From NCBI RefSeq assembly GCF_006483455.1, contig NZ_PPPU01000036.1:31299-95298 (forward strand): a stretch of 64,000 bases of DNA, read 5' to 3'. Shown one piece after another: positions 53,253-61,781 of the stretch (the stretch's first letter is position 1; each line of letters starts with the position of its first letter). The DNA is from Methylomonas koyamae. Its GTDB lineage: Bacteria; Pseudomonadota; Gammaproteobacteria; Methylococcales; Methylomonadaceae. The notes beneath the pieces were generated by a model, which was not told the origin of the DNA, did not search any database, and saw only the letters and a program-made list of their open reading frames with translations. The position numbers were made by a program, and so were the translations under genes.

Positions 53253-53794
53253 GCATCCGGGCGTAACACCGCCAACGTTACCTCGCCTTTGGATTTGCCA
53301 AGCTTGTCGTCGTGAAAATGGCAGAACGTCTTCAAAAACGTGCAGCGAGAGGTTTTCTTCACCAAACTAATGCCGAAGGTTCCGTAAAACCGTTTGGCAT
53401 TAATAAAGCTTTGATAGCTGGAATTTAAATTCGCAATTAGAAAGTTGGACAACTGCTTCTCGAAAAAAGAATCCGGCTCGTATTCGTTTAACTCCGGAAT
53501 TAATCCGTGCTTGATGCAATATCCCAAATGAACATAAGCGATTTGGTTGTAACAAATATTGTATTCGACGGCGTTAAAATGTCCGGTATCGTCGATATAG
53601 CAGGATTCCGGAATCGAAAACTCGCCGTTCATCAACATACCTTGTAATCCCAGCCCTTCTTGCTGCTGAAAATAAGCCTTCTTCAGATATTGGCAGTGCT
53701 GCCGATACGGCGACAATACCTGATTGACGAAGGAACCTTCGATATCGGTTAACGTCAGCGCGTCGCATTCCGCTAATTCAGTGATTGCACTCAT
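53249..53794 (-). CDS. FcoT/ScoD-type thioesterase (isonitrile pathway)
   Basis: 181 residues. Clear resemblance to Rv0098 (FcoT) of M. tuberculosis as I remember it: VLSPYRQHCQYLKKAYF, GEFSIPESCYIDDTGHFNAVE (key residues 58-77) and YNQIAY (82-87) all line up, with the conserved Gly-His-Phe-Asn block at 71-74. In actinobacterial isonitrile pathways this hot-dog-fold enzyme adds glycine to an alpha,beta-unsaturated acyl-ACP and hydrolyses the adduct, giving a beta-(carboxymethylamino) fatty acid for the oxidase. It overlaps both neighbours by 4 and 4 bases (ATGA; TTGA), so it is tightly coupled to an oxidase gene and the megasynthase. Confidence 0.88.
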   Translation of the reverse strand: MSAITELAECDALTLTDIEGSFVNQVLSPYRQHCQYLKKAYFQQQEGLGLQGMLMNGEFSIPESCYIDDTGHFNAVEYNICYNQIAYVHLGYCIKHGLIPELNEYEPDSFFEKQLSNFLIANLNSSYQSFINAKRFYGTFGISLVKKTSRCTFLKTFCHFHDDKLGKSKGEVTLAVLRPDA

Positions 53795-54687
53795 GAGTTT
53801 ATTCCTACATAAAAAGGTAAGTCGTCGTAAATACCGATGCGATAGCTCTTGCTTTGCTCGCCCGGTTTTACCGAAGAGGCTTTATGCACCAGCGGCCGGT
53901 TATCCCAGATAATCAAATCGCCTTCCTCCCAATAATGCGTATGAATATGTTCCGGCTGCTCGGCGAAGTCGAATAAGGCCTGCATTACCTTTTGATTTTC
54001 TTCGTAAGTTAAACCGGCCAATTTGGTGGTAAAACCGCTACTGATATAGAGAATCTTTTCGCCTGTGACCGGATGCTGTATCACCGCCGGATGAATAACC
54101 GGCGGTACTTCGTTATGGATCCGGTCGAGTAACTCGGCCAACGACTTGTCGATATCCGACGCTTGAACTTTGTAACGCAGTTTGCCTTCGTGAACGGCGC
54201 TTGCCGTTTCGACATAGGCTTTTAATTCGGCCGGCAATTTTGCGTATACCGCGGCCATGTCGATATAAGACGTTTCCCGGGCGGATTTCGGGAATACCAA
54301 GGGATAGACCGACGTGAAAGACAGCGGGTGGGGTTCGAACGCGCAATCGGTGTGCCAGTAGCGCCCGGTGCCCGCCACGCCAAGCTTTTTGCCGTCCGCC
54401 TCAATCACGTTGGACGAGACGAAGATCTCGGCATGGTCGGGATGATGGTACTGCGGCTGAAAATACACTTGCGGCCGACCCAGTTTGCGGGTGAACGCCA
54501 CATAACGTTCCGCCGTCAATTCTTGACCGCGCAACACCACCAGTTTGTTTTTATAAATCAACTGCCTTATCAGCGCTAACTCCGGCGCATGGTCAGACAA
54601 TTCGTTAACATCCAATCCAATAATTTCGGCGCCGATATTACCGGGCCTTGCTTCTTTAATTTCCAGGCCTGAAGTTTCAGTAGTCAT
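53791..54687 (-). CDS. ScoE/Rv0097-type isonitrile-forming Fe(II)/2OG oxidase, copy 2
   Basis: 298 residues. TauD-like fold with metal site H112-x-D114 (RYWHTDCAF), distal His268 (WDNRPLVHKAS) and Arg283 for 2-oxoglutarate (SYRIGIYDD). The substrate-side blocks YFQPQYHHPDHAEIFVSS (75-92) and ETSYIDM match Rv0097 (YYEPMYHHEDHPEIFVSS as I recall), which separates this group from taurine dioxygenases. ScoE/Rv0097 converts the CH2-COOH on the amine of a beta-amino fatty acid to an isonitrile with loss of CO2. The stop overlaps the thioesterase start (ATGA). It is a close paralogue of the next gene upstream, mostly identical by eye and colinear without gaps. Confidence 0.9.
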   Translation of the reverse strand: MTTETSGLEIKEARPGNIGAEIIGLDVNELSDHAPELALIRQLIYKNKLVVLRGQELTAERYVAFTRKLGRPQVYFQPQYHHPDHAEIFVSSNVIEADGKKLGVAGTGRYWHTDCAFEPHPLSFTSVYPLVFPKSARETSYIDMAAVYAKLPAELKAYVETASAVHEGKLRYKVQASDIDKSLAELLDRIHNEVPPVIHPAVIQHPVTGEKILYISSGFTTKLAGLTYEENQKVMQALFDFAEQPEHIHTHYWEEGDLIIWDNRPLVHKASSVKPGEQSKSYRIGIYDDLPFYVGINS

Positions 54688-54754
54688 TCGCTTATTCCAA
54701 TTTCAATAATTTCGCCAAAAGTAAACAGTATTACCGGCAAGATATTCTCGAACG

Positions 54755-55651
54755 TCAATTGCCGATACCAACGTAAAAAGGCAAATCGTCGTAAATACCA
54801 ACCCGATACATTTTGCTGGTCTCGCCCGGCTTAACCCCCGAGGCCTTATGAATCACCGAACGGTTATCCCAAATGATTAAATCGCCCTCTTCCCAATAAT
54901 GGGTATGCACGTGCTCCGGACGCTCGATAAAATCGAATAATGCCTTCAGCGCCATTTGATTTTCTTCATGGTCCAGTCCGGCGATTTTTATCGTAAAACC
55001 GCTACTGATATACAACGAGAATTCGCCGGTTACCGGATGTTGAATGACGGCCGGATGTTCGACCGGAGGCACTTCGGCATTGATGCGCTCGAGTAACTCC
55101 GCCAGCGATTTATCGATATCGCTGGCCTGAACCTTATACCTGAGTTGGCCGGCGTGAATATAGGTTTTGGCGTCGACATATTGCTTTAATTGCGCCGGTA
55201 GATTTTTCAACACCTGCACCATATCGATGTACGAAGTTTCCCGCGACATTTTCGGAAATACCAAGGGATAAACCGAGGTAAACGACAAAGGATGTTTTTC
55301 GAAAGCACAATCGGTATGCCAATATTTTCCGGTACCGGACACGCCGATTTTGTTGCCGTTTTGATCCGGCACGTTGGACGAAACAAAAATTTCGGGGTAA
55401 TTCGGATGGTGGTACTGCGGTTGGAAATAAACCTGCGGCCGACCCAGTTTACGGGCGAATGCCACATACCTGGCTTCGTCCAGTTCCTGGTTACGCAACA
55501 CGACCAGTTTATTGCGGTAGATCAGACTGCGAATCATCCCGAGTTCAGGCGCTTCGGCGGACAAGGCGTTTATGTCCAGGCCGCGGATTTCGGCACCGAT
55601 TTTGCCGGGTTTAGACTCGATCACTTCGATTTCGATGGTTTCAACGCTCAT
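54755..55651 (-). CDS. ScoE/Rv0097-type isonitrile-forming Fe(II)/2OG oxidase, copy 1
   Basis: 298 residues, same length and numbering as copy 2: H112, D114 (KYWHTDCAF), H268 (WDNRSVIHKAS), R283 (MYRVGIYDD), and YFQPQYHHPNYPEIFVSS at 75-92. Good ribosome site (AGGAG). Differences from copy 2 are concentrated in residues 94-105, 143-170 and 222-246, which could alter chain-length preference. Only one ScoE is present in the Sco and Rv0097-0101 clusters that I know, so the tandem pair is unusual. Either one per acyl chain or position, or a recent duplication, is possible. Both keep all metal and cosubstrate residues, so neither looks dead. Confidence 0.9.
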   Translation of the reverse strand: MSVETIEIEVIESKPGKIGAEIRGLDINALSAEAPELGMIRSLIYRNKLVVLRNQELDEARYVAFARKLGRPQVYFQPQYHHPNYPEIFVSSNVPDQNGNKIGVSGTGKYWHTDCAFEKHPLSFTSVYPLVFPKMSRETSYIDMVQVLKNLPAQLKQYVDAKTYIHAGQLRYKVQASDIDKSLAELLERINAEVPPVEHPAVIQHPVTGEFSLYISSGFTIKIAGLDHEENQMALKALFDFIERPEHVHTHYWEEGDLIIWDNRSVIHKASGVKPGETSKMYRVGIYDDLPFYVGIGN

Positions 55652-55773
55652 TCAGGCACTCCTATAAGCTCCAGTGATGGTGGTGGGTTGGTACTCCCGG
55701 CAGGTGTCGACTGGCGCACGACGCTACCGATTTGGCCCTGCAATCCAAGTCGGCCGCCAATAGCGGGCGCGGC

Positions 55774-57351
55774 CTAATTGACTTGCCGGGATTGTGCGGT
55801 CCAATAAGGCGTCCTCAATTCCCGCTTCAATATTTTTCCGCTTGGATTCCGAGGCAGCTTTTCCAGAAAGTCGATCGATTTCGGCGCCTTGAAGTCGGCA
55901 ATGCGCTGGCGGGTAAAATTGATCAATTCTCGCGGCTTGATCGTCCAACCCGGTCGCAACACCACAAACGCCTTAACGACTTCGCCCCAACGTTCGTCCG
56001 GGACGCCGATAACCGCCGCCTCGGCGACGCCGTCGTGCTCGCATAGCGCAGCTTCGATTTCGGCCGGATAGATGTTCTCGCCGCCGTAAATGATCATGTC
56101 CTTGAGCCGATCGCAGATAAACAAATAGCCCTGGTCGTCGAGATAACCGGCATCGCCGGTGCGGACCCAACCGTCGACGGACAGACATTCCCGCGTTGCC
56201 GCCGGATTGTTCCAATATCCGACCATATTGGCCGGCGACTTGATGCAGATCTCGCCTATCGCCAGCGGCGGCAGACAACGGCCTTCGGTGTCGATCACCC
56301 GCAGTTCCACCCCCGGCAAAGCCCGGCCGGCAGATTCCAAACGCTTGGGGTTTGCCGGCTCATGGTCCTCGGGGCGTAAGCAGACCGCCATATTGCCGGT
56401 TTCGGTCATGCCGTAGATTTGGAAAAAGCCGCAACCGAACCGCGCCATCGCCTTTTTCAGCAAGGCCGGCGCGATCGGCGAACCGCCGTAGAGAAAGCCC
56501 TTTACCGACGACAAATCCGTGTTATCGCAGGTCGGTTCCGCCAGCGTGGTCTGAATCATGGCCGGCACCATCGGCACTTTGCTGATCCGGTGGCGCTCGA
56601 TCAATTCCAACACTTTCCAGGCCACAAAGGTGTCGATGACAATGCCTTGCGCGCCGGCAATGAATCCCTGTATCGCCCACCAGATCCCGCCCATATGGAA
56701 TTGCGGCAACGATATCAACAGCCGGTCTTCCGGATTCAGATCCATCCAAAGGTCGCCTCGTTCGCGCATGCCCCGCATCAGCCTGAAGAACGCATGATTC
56801 GGCAACTGCACCCCTTTCGGATGGCCGGTGGTACCGCTGGTATACATTTGCACCACCACATCTTCCGGACGAGGCTGCAAAGCCGGCGGCGTTGGCGGAA
56901 ACCGGTCCCGCCAACCCTGAAAGCTTGGGTATTCGCCCAGTTCCGCGTCTAACACGACAATTGTGCGCAGCCGCGGCAGTGCGTGTTTTGCCGCGGCAAC
57001 ACGTTCGAGAAAATCTTTAGCCACAAACACTATTTCGACTTCGCCGTTTTGCAGGATATAAACGCTTTCCGCCGCGGACAGGCGCCAGTTAATCCCGATC
57101 AGCACCGCCCGCGCCTTGGCGCAGCCAAATAAAATTTGATAGCTGTCGATACTGTCCTTGGCCAAAACCGCAACCCGAGCTTGCGGCATAATCCCCTCGG
57201 CGACTAATCCGGCAGCAACTTGATTGGCATGCCGGTCGAACTGGCTAAACGTCGAACGACAGTCTTCGAATACGAAAGCGGTCGCATCGCCACGCTGTTG
57301 CGCTTGCCAAGCCGAGATTCCGGCCAGAGTTTCCGGGGCTGATAACGTCAT
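55774..57351 (-). CDS. Acyl-AMP ligase (FadD10/ScoC-like) loading the isonitrile pathway
   Basis: 525 residues from ATG 57351 (MTLSAPETLAGISAWQAQQRG); a frame 14 codons longer exists but neither start has a strong ribosome site. ANL-superfamily motifs: YTSGTTGHPKG, YGMTETGN, GWVRTGDAGYLDDQGYLFICDR and the catalytic Lys in NPSGKILKREL near the C-terminus. In the isonitrile lipopeptide pathway this enzyme (ScoC, FadD10) activates the fatty acid and loads it on the carrier (ScoB), and later reactivates the isonitrile acid. First gene of the operon. No free-standing carrier gene is present; the N-terminal carrier of the hybrid synthase may replace it. Confidence 0.88.
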   Translation of the reverse strand: MTLSAPETLAGISAWQAQQRGDATAFVFEDCRSTFSQFDRHANQVAAGLVAEGIMPQARVAVLAKDSIDSYQILFGCAKARAVLIGINWRLSAAESVYILQNGEVEIVFVAKDFLERVAAAKHALPRLRTIVVLDAELGEYPSFQGWRDRFPPTPPALQPRPEDVVVQMYTSGTTGHPKGVQLPNHAFFRLMRGMRERGDLWMDLNPEDRLLISLPQFHMGGIWWAIQGFIAGAQGIVIDTFVAWKVLELIERHRISKVPMVPAMIQTTLAEPTCDNTDLSSVKGFLYGGSPIAPALLKKAMARFGCGFFQIYGMTETGNMAVCLRPEDHEPANPKRLESAGRALPGVELRVIDTEGRCLPPLAIGEICIKSPANMVGYWNNPAATRECLSVDGWVRTGDAGYLDDQGYLFICDRLKDMIIYGGENIYPAEIEAALCEHDGVAEAAVIGVPDERWGEVVKAFVVLRPGWTIKPRELINFTRQRIADFKAPKSIDFLEKLPRNPSGKILKRELRTPYWTAQSRQVN

Positions 57352-57455
57352 TGTGCTTGCTAGAGATAAGTATGATGCTTTTACATAAAGCAACTAGAAT
57401 GCCACCCGGAATTTCTGTAGCAGCATAAATCGGCACATAAAACTCAATATATTGA

Positions 57456-57479
57456 TTTAATTAAATTTATTTAATTAAA
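57456..57479 (-). promoter_or_regulatory. Twin TTTAATTAAA palindromes upstream of the isonitrile operon
   Basis: Two perfect copies of the self-complementary decamer TTTAATTAAA at 57456-57465 and 57470-57479, centres 14 bp apart, about 105 bp upstream of the ligase start in the only AT-rich stretch around. This is the expected promoter region of the minus-strand operon, so a regulator operator or an AT-rich UP-like element is possible. No known binding consensus is matched by eye. Confidence 0.4.
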
Positions 57480-57780
57480 AACCGACTAAGGTCACCGGGC
57501 TTGAACCGGCAAATCGGCCCCGCTCAGCGGCGTAACCGGCCGCCAACATATCTAGCAAGAAAAATGGGTGTTTTGGCGTAATTTTTTTGAGTCAAATCAC
57601 ATAGCTCAAAAACCGCGCTCGTTTTCAGCCAGCCCGAGCATCGAAGCGGACGATAAAACCTTTCCGCATCGCAATTGGAGAGCAACCTTTCCTGGCTGTT
57701 GCCGAAATATCGGAATCCGATCTCAGGGAATTTTTCGCCAAGCCGGCTGCCCGGCATCTATGGCCAACACTGCAGCTTGG

Positions 57781-57911
57781 CGATCGGGAGGAGGATCAGG
57801 CTGATGAAATGAAGATTGGTGCCCGCCGCGCGGGAGCGGCTTGAATCAGCCACGACCAGGAAGCGGAATTGGTTCGGAATTTGGTTTAGTTGAAACTCAA
57901 ATTGGCTTGAG
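57781..57911. repeat. 131-bp sequence duplicated at 62627-62757
   Basis: Nearly identical in wording and equal in length to the segment at the 3' end of the second HEAT-repeat gene: both start CGAT, contain GAGGAGGATCAGGC, GGAGCGGCTTGAATCAGCCACG and GCGGAATTGGT, and end ATTGG(C/T)TTGAG. On the minus strand this copy still encodes an ANLSFN-stop tail, like the NLGFN-stop end of the gene at 62732. It is probably the relic of a deleted paralogue. The remainder of 57480-58032 shows no gene. Confidence 0.75.
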
Positions 57912-58032
57912 CCAGGGCGCCGGCAGCCAGATACCCTTAATAATTCGGATCGTCGGCATCGGCCTGGCCTTGCTCCCGTGATTCCAACCCGCCACTACTT
58001 CAAGCAGGGTAACTGCCCAGTCAGCCTTGACT

Positions 58033-59148
58033 TCAATTAAAAGCGCCGCTTGCGCTGCCTCCTTCCGTTTTAACGCTTGCCATGTACTCCTGATAAATTT
58101 TGAGCGCTTGTTCGTCCAATGGAAAACTCGAAAGGGCCTGTTGAGCGGCGGCTTGGACTTTTAGGTCTTCGCTCGGGTTTTGGAGTACGGCTAACAAGGA
58201 ATCGCGGACATTTTCGTAACTAAAGCTGCCGTTACCCAGCGCCGATACCGCCAAGCTGCGCACGCCGGTATCGGAATCCCGCGCGGCTTTGGTAAAAATT
58301 TCCAGCGTGGACTGGTCTTTGCCGGTCCATTGAGTCAGAACCTGTAAGCTATTGCGGCGCACTTCGGGATCGGCACTGGCGGCCAGCGGCGAAACCGCTC
58401 GAATCACGTCCTGATGCTCGGTGCGGGTGGAGACGCCTTGCCGATTTAAACTGGAAATCGCCGCGCTGGCCAGCCGGGGATCGCTATCGGCAACCTTGTG
58501 CAGCATGTCTATGACTTGCGAGCGAAGTTTAGGATCGTTGCCGGCCGCGCCACCGATCAACTGCAAGGCATTCAAGCGTTGCTCGTCGTTGCCGTCGCGC
58601 AGGAGTTGCGAAGCCGCGTCTTTAAGCTCCGGCATCACTTCTACGCCGCCGGACATGGCCAATATTTCGCTCAAGGTGTTGCCTAAATCTGTGCCGCTGG
58701 CATGCAGGAATTGGGAGATGACTTGGTTGCGCGCAGCCGGATCGCTTTGTAAATGCGCGATGAGTTGCTGGAATTCCGGGCTATTGCGCAAAGCGTCCAT
58801 ATCCGGATTTTGCGCCAGTTTGGCGTCCAAAGCCCCCAATAATTCATGCGTGTCCCGAGGGGCTGCTTCAGTCTCAGCCATGGGTAAAGCCTGAGTCCGA
58901 GAAACAGCGGCGCCACGGTTTACAGCCTGTTCTGAAAGGCGAATGCCGGAGGCCGATGCTGCCAGCCGTGAAGTTTTGCCCGATTGCTCGCTTTTGCGGT
59001 TGGCGGCAAGCGGGCGCGGCGTCGTGGGCTGAGAGGCGCTTTGATTGGCGAGACTCGCTGCGTCTGAGAAATCAATTCCGCGAACGCAATACCCGGCACC
59101 GAATGCCGCCATCAGGAGAGACAGAGATAAAATTTTGGAATTAGGCAT
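58033..59148 (-). CDS. Exported HEAT-repeat protein (paralogue A)
   Basis: 371 residues from ATG 59148 (MPNSKILSLSLLMAAFGAGYC), chosen because it begins with a signal/anchor sequence; a longer frame from 59238 has a hydrophilic, implausible extension. After a low-complexity linker, residues about 100-360 are helical HEAT-like repeats (DPKLRSQVIDMLHKVADSDPRL, DPEVRRNSLQVLTQWTG, DTGVRSLAVSALGNGSFSYENV). Clear paralogue of the gene at 62732-63799, sharing LQSDPAAR, NALQLIG and SALGNGSFSY-type blocks. The function is not known; such repeats bind partner proteins. Confidence 0.8.
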   Translation of the reverse strand: MPNSKILSLSLLMAAFGAGYCVRGIDFSDAASLANQSASQPTTPRPLAANRKSEQSGKTSRLAASASGIRLSEQAVNRGAAVSRTQALPMAETEAAPRDTHELLGALDAKLAQNPDMDALRNSPEFQQLIAHLQSDPAARNQVISQFLHASGTDLGNTLSEILAMSGGVEVMPELKDAASQLLRDGNDEQRLNALQLIGGAAGNDPKLRSQVIDMLHKVADSDPRLASAAISSLNRQGVSTRTEHQDVIRAVSPLAASADPEVRRNSLQVLTQWTGKDQSTLEIFTKAARDSDTGVRSLAVSALGNGSFSYENVRDSLLAVLQNPSEDLKVQAAAQQALSSFPLDEQALKIYQEYMASVKTEGGSASGAFN

Positions 59149-59250
59149 AATTCTTAAAGACTCCCGCGAAGCTTCGCAAACGAACGGTATCTCGCCGAAG
59201 CAGGCGTGCTGCGTCCATTGCCGCCTGCTCCAAGCCACTAAAAACGTCTA

Positions 59251-60213
59251 TCAAGCAAGTACTGCGGTACGGCGTTTAAAACCCAGCCAGCCCGCCAAGG
59301 CACTTCCGAATAACCACACGGCTGCCGGCACCGGCACCGGTGCCGTTTCCGCGCCGAGATTCATCGTAATATGCCCCAGCACTTTTTCGGTGATATCTCC
59401 AGGTTCGGCACCGAATCTAAAAAAATTACTCCATTGAGACGCGCCCCATTTGTAATCCGCGCTTAAGGTCGTAAAGCCAGTTGTCGGATCGACGCCGAAC
59501 ACCGGGTTGATTAGTTCAAATATGCTTCCAGGCGCCACGCCGCCACTGCTACCGATGTACCATTTGTATTCCTGAGTCATCCGATCTTGTTGCAGGCGGA
59601 TATCCAGGCTGGCAAACCACAGCGAAGCGCCCGGTGCGATAAAATCGCTGTGCAGGCGCAGTGAGCCGCCCAGGCCGATTGTTAAAGGCGTTTCCTCGCC
59701 CGGATAGGGATTATAACTGCTGGGTACCCAACCGGATTTTTCAGGCCACCAGACCCCTGCTCGCAAATCATCGACTTGCATGGTAAAGCCGCCTGGCGGT
59801 TGATCCAGAGGCACCCAATCATCTTGATTGTAGATACGCCATTGCGCCACGGCTTCCGGATCGGCTGTGCCATTGGCTATACGCGCCTCCGAGGCAAGCT
59901 CCGAACGCTTAATGGCGGTAGGCGAGTTATGATCCAAAAATAGCTGCGGATATAAAAAACGATTGCCCTTGGTATCCGACGTCGGTCCTTCAGACCCCTC
60001 TATGGGGATACCATGGATATTGGTTCGAGACCACCTCGGCATCATGGTGGCCCAGGCTTGGCGGTCATAGGTCAAACGCGCTTCCCCGCCTATAAACCCT
60101 GGAGGGAAATAAGTGGGTTCGAATACTGTTGAGGAGAAAACTTGCGTGGATAGTAGCAGCGAATTTATCAAAACTAATAATGCGTTTTTTTTAACGGATT
60201 TTGTTGATGGCAT
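59251..60213 (-). CDS. Secreted protein with PEP-CTERM-type sorting tail (3)
   Basis: 320 residues from ATG 60213 (a TTG two codons upstream is an alternative); AGGAAA precedes it. Signal peptide KKNALLVLINSLLLSTQVFSS. C-terminal VPVPAAVWLFGSALAGWLGFKRR sorting tail. The middle has TIGLGGSLRLHSDFIAPGA, the same 'IGLxGxxR' block as the other exported proteins here, after a cluster of Trp-rich segments. Presumably surface-anchored; substrate or partner unknown. The region 60214-60511 upstream shows no gene. Confidence 0.85.
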   Translation of the reverse strand: MPSTKSVKKNALLVLINSLLLSTQVFSSTVFEPTYFPPGFIGGEARLTYDRQAWATMMPRWSRTNIHGIPIEGSEGPTSDTKGNRFLYPQLFLDHNSPTAIKRSELASEARIANGTADPEAVAQWRIYNQDDWVPLDQPPGGFTMQVDDLRAGVWWPEKSGWVPSSYNPYPGEETPLTIGLGGSLRLHSDFIAPGASLWFASLDIRLQQDRMTQEYKWYIGSSGGVAPGSIFELINPVFGVDPTTGFTTLSADYKWGASQWSNFFRFGAEPGDITEKVLGHITMNLGAETAPVPVPAAVWLFGSALAGWLGFKRRTAVLA

Positions 60214-60511
60214 AGTCAATTTTCCTTTTAAACTAAGATGGACAAAAAGGGTGCAATGAATTTAAAGCTAATTAAAAATTATTGAAAATAAATCAGGCTT
60301 GGCTAGCTGCAGGTATGGTGGATTTTTGCAGGTGGTGGGTGAGTTTGCGAACCCCCAACATTTGCAGCTTCGAATTATTGGGCTTCACTCGCGGTAACCT
60401 CAAACTACCGCGCTTTAAAACTGAAACCACCCGAGATGTTTTGCTAATTCACTCAAGTGGTTTCAATTTATCGATCAACCGCAGTCTATGTAAAACTGAA
60501 TCAATAGACTT

Positions 60512-61552
60512 TTAGTTGTAGGTATATGTCACAGAGATTCTACCGACTAAAGCAAGTGCCTCTGAACCAGTAGGGGTTGCGCCTGCTGAAGTTTTATAGG
60601 CATTGGGAACAAGCCCTGTTAATACACCTGTACCTGTTGGCGTGGTAAGGCCGGTGCCGGGACCCATCATTAGCGCATTATCCGTTGAATTTAGGCCGGA
60701 AGTGATCCACCAAGTGCCTGTGCCGCCATCGGGTGCAGCGCATGGAGCACTGTTTGGCGTCCCCCGGTAGCATCGTCCCCAATCGGTGGTGTTGGCAGAC
60801 GAAGGGTTGGCCCAGTTATCAACGGCATCGGCAAAACGAAGGTTGGCTTTCAGGGTGACGGTTTTAGTTGCCGCGGTATGAACATAGTTAACTTCAGTAA
60901 GCTTGAGGAAACTCAGCCCATTATGATCATCCCATAGCTCCCAGTCTGTACCTACTTTGGTAAGCCTGAGTTTACCCATTCTTAAAGATAGGGTTGGATT
61001 TTGAAATGAGCTGCGAAATTTGAACACCCCAGCCAATCCAATATTACCTGTTCCCGTAACGCCGCTGTAGTTTGAAACGGTATTACCAACTTTAAACGTC
61101 GAAGTGTAGTTAGGCGTCGCCGAGGTTGCGCATACCACGGGCAGGCTATAAGGGCCGTAATAGTCGGTTCCTGCCGCATCGCCGTTTGCACCAGGCGCGT
61201 TAGTGGTAGGGACGGTATTGGACGGGACCGTGCTTGAATAATTCCATGTGGTGGGTGAAGGTGTTGCGCCGGTTCTTTCTTCGATAAAGGCATTCAGATA
61301 GATGTAGCGGTTGCCATAAGTTGACCATGCGCCTGTGCCGGTATCGCTGTTTGAAGGGACTGGAGAAATGACTGAACCAGCAGGTATGCGTTTAGTAGAA
61401 TCCCCTTGCATTGAAGCTAAAACACCCTTGTTCAAGGTAACGGATGCCGATCCACCGCAAACCGCACTTGCATCGAAAGCCAACAGAGCGCTAGACAATC
61501 CGGTTAAGGTAAAAAGTCCGGCTTTAATCATTTTTAGATTGACGTTTTTCAT
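60512..61552 (-). CDS. Secreted protein of the same family without sorting tail
   Basis: 346 residues, AGGAAA before ATG. Signal peptide KAGLFTLTGLSSALLAFDASA. It contains GNIGLAGVFKFRSSFQNPTL followed by LRLTKVGTDWELWDDHNGLS, closely parallel to GQIGLSGAFRMEP...FFLKKTAGQWDIFTYSNGFG of the PEP-CTERM protein at 40650. Unlike its relatives it ends in a beta strand (LVGRISVTYTYN) with no hydrophobic helix or basic tail, so it is probably released. It has several Cys residues (e.g. VCGG, VVCAT, GRCY, APCAA) that could form disulfides. Confidence 0.8.
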   Translation of the reverse strand: MKNVNLKMIKAGLFTLTGLSSALLAFDASAVCGGSASVTLNKGVLASMQGDSTKRIPAGSVISPVPSNSDTGTGAWSTYGNRYIYLNAFIEERTGATPSPTTWNYSSTVPSNTVPTTNAPGANGDAAGTDYYGPYSLPVVCATSATPNYTSTFKVGNTVSNYSGVTGTGNIGLAGVFKFRSSFQNPTLSLRMGKLRLTKVGTDWELWDDHNGLSFLKLTEVNYVHTAATKTVTLKANLRFADAVDNWANPSSANTTDWGRCYRGTPNSAPCAAPDGGTGTWWITSGLNSTDNALMMGPGTGLTTPTGTGVLTGLVPNAYKTSAGATPTGSEALALVGRISVTYTYN

Positions 61553-61781
61553 TAATTTTTCCTGATAAATGGATTAACTATTTAGGTTTGCTCATAAACT
61601 ACCGAGGACGACAAACCCATTGCAGGATTGGCGGTTAATATCGCGCATACCATTACTGCGCCTACTTTGGGTACAAAACTCTTGATCAGTATCAAGCTCC
61701 AGATTAGTTTTATACCTGCATTTTCTATCCCTGAACCGCTGATCCTGTTTTAACAAATGCAAATCTTTTGCGTAATTTTGT

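Noticed and set aside
53791..55651. Taurine dioxygenase (tauD) pair
   Set aside because: The HxD...H fold is shared, but the YxxPxYHHPxxxEIFVSS and WDNR..HKAS contexts and the FcoT/ligase/NRPS neighbours fit ScoE/Rv0097; there is no tauABC transporter.
41912..57393. Methanobactin cluster
   Set aside because: No MbnA-like precursor peptide, MbnB or MbnC; the enzymes present belong to the isonitrile/NRPS logic.
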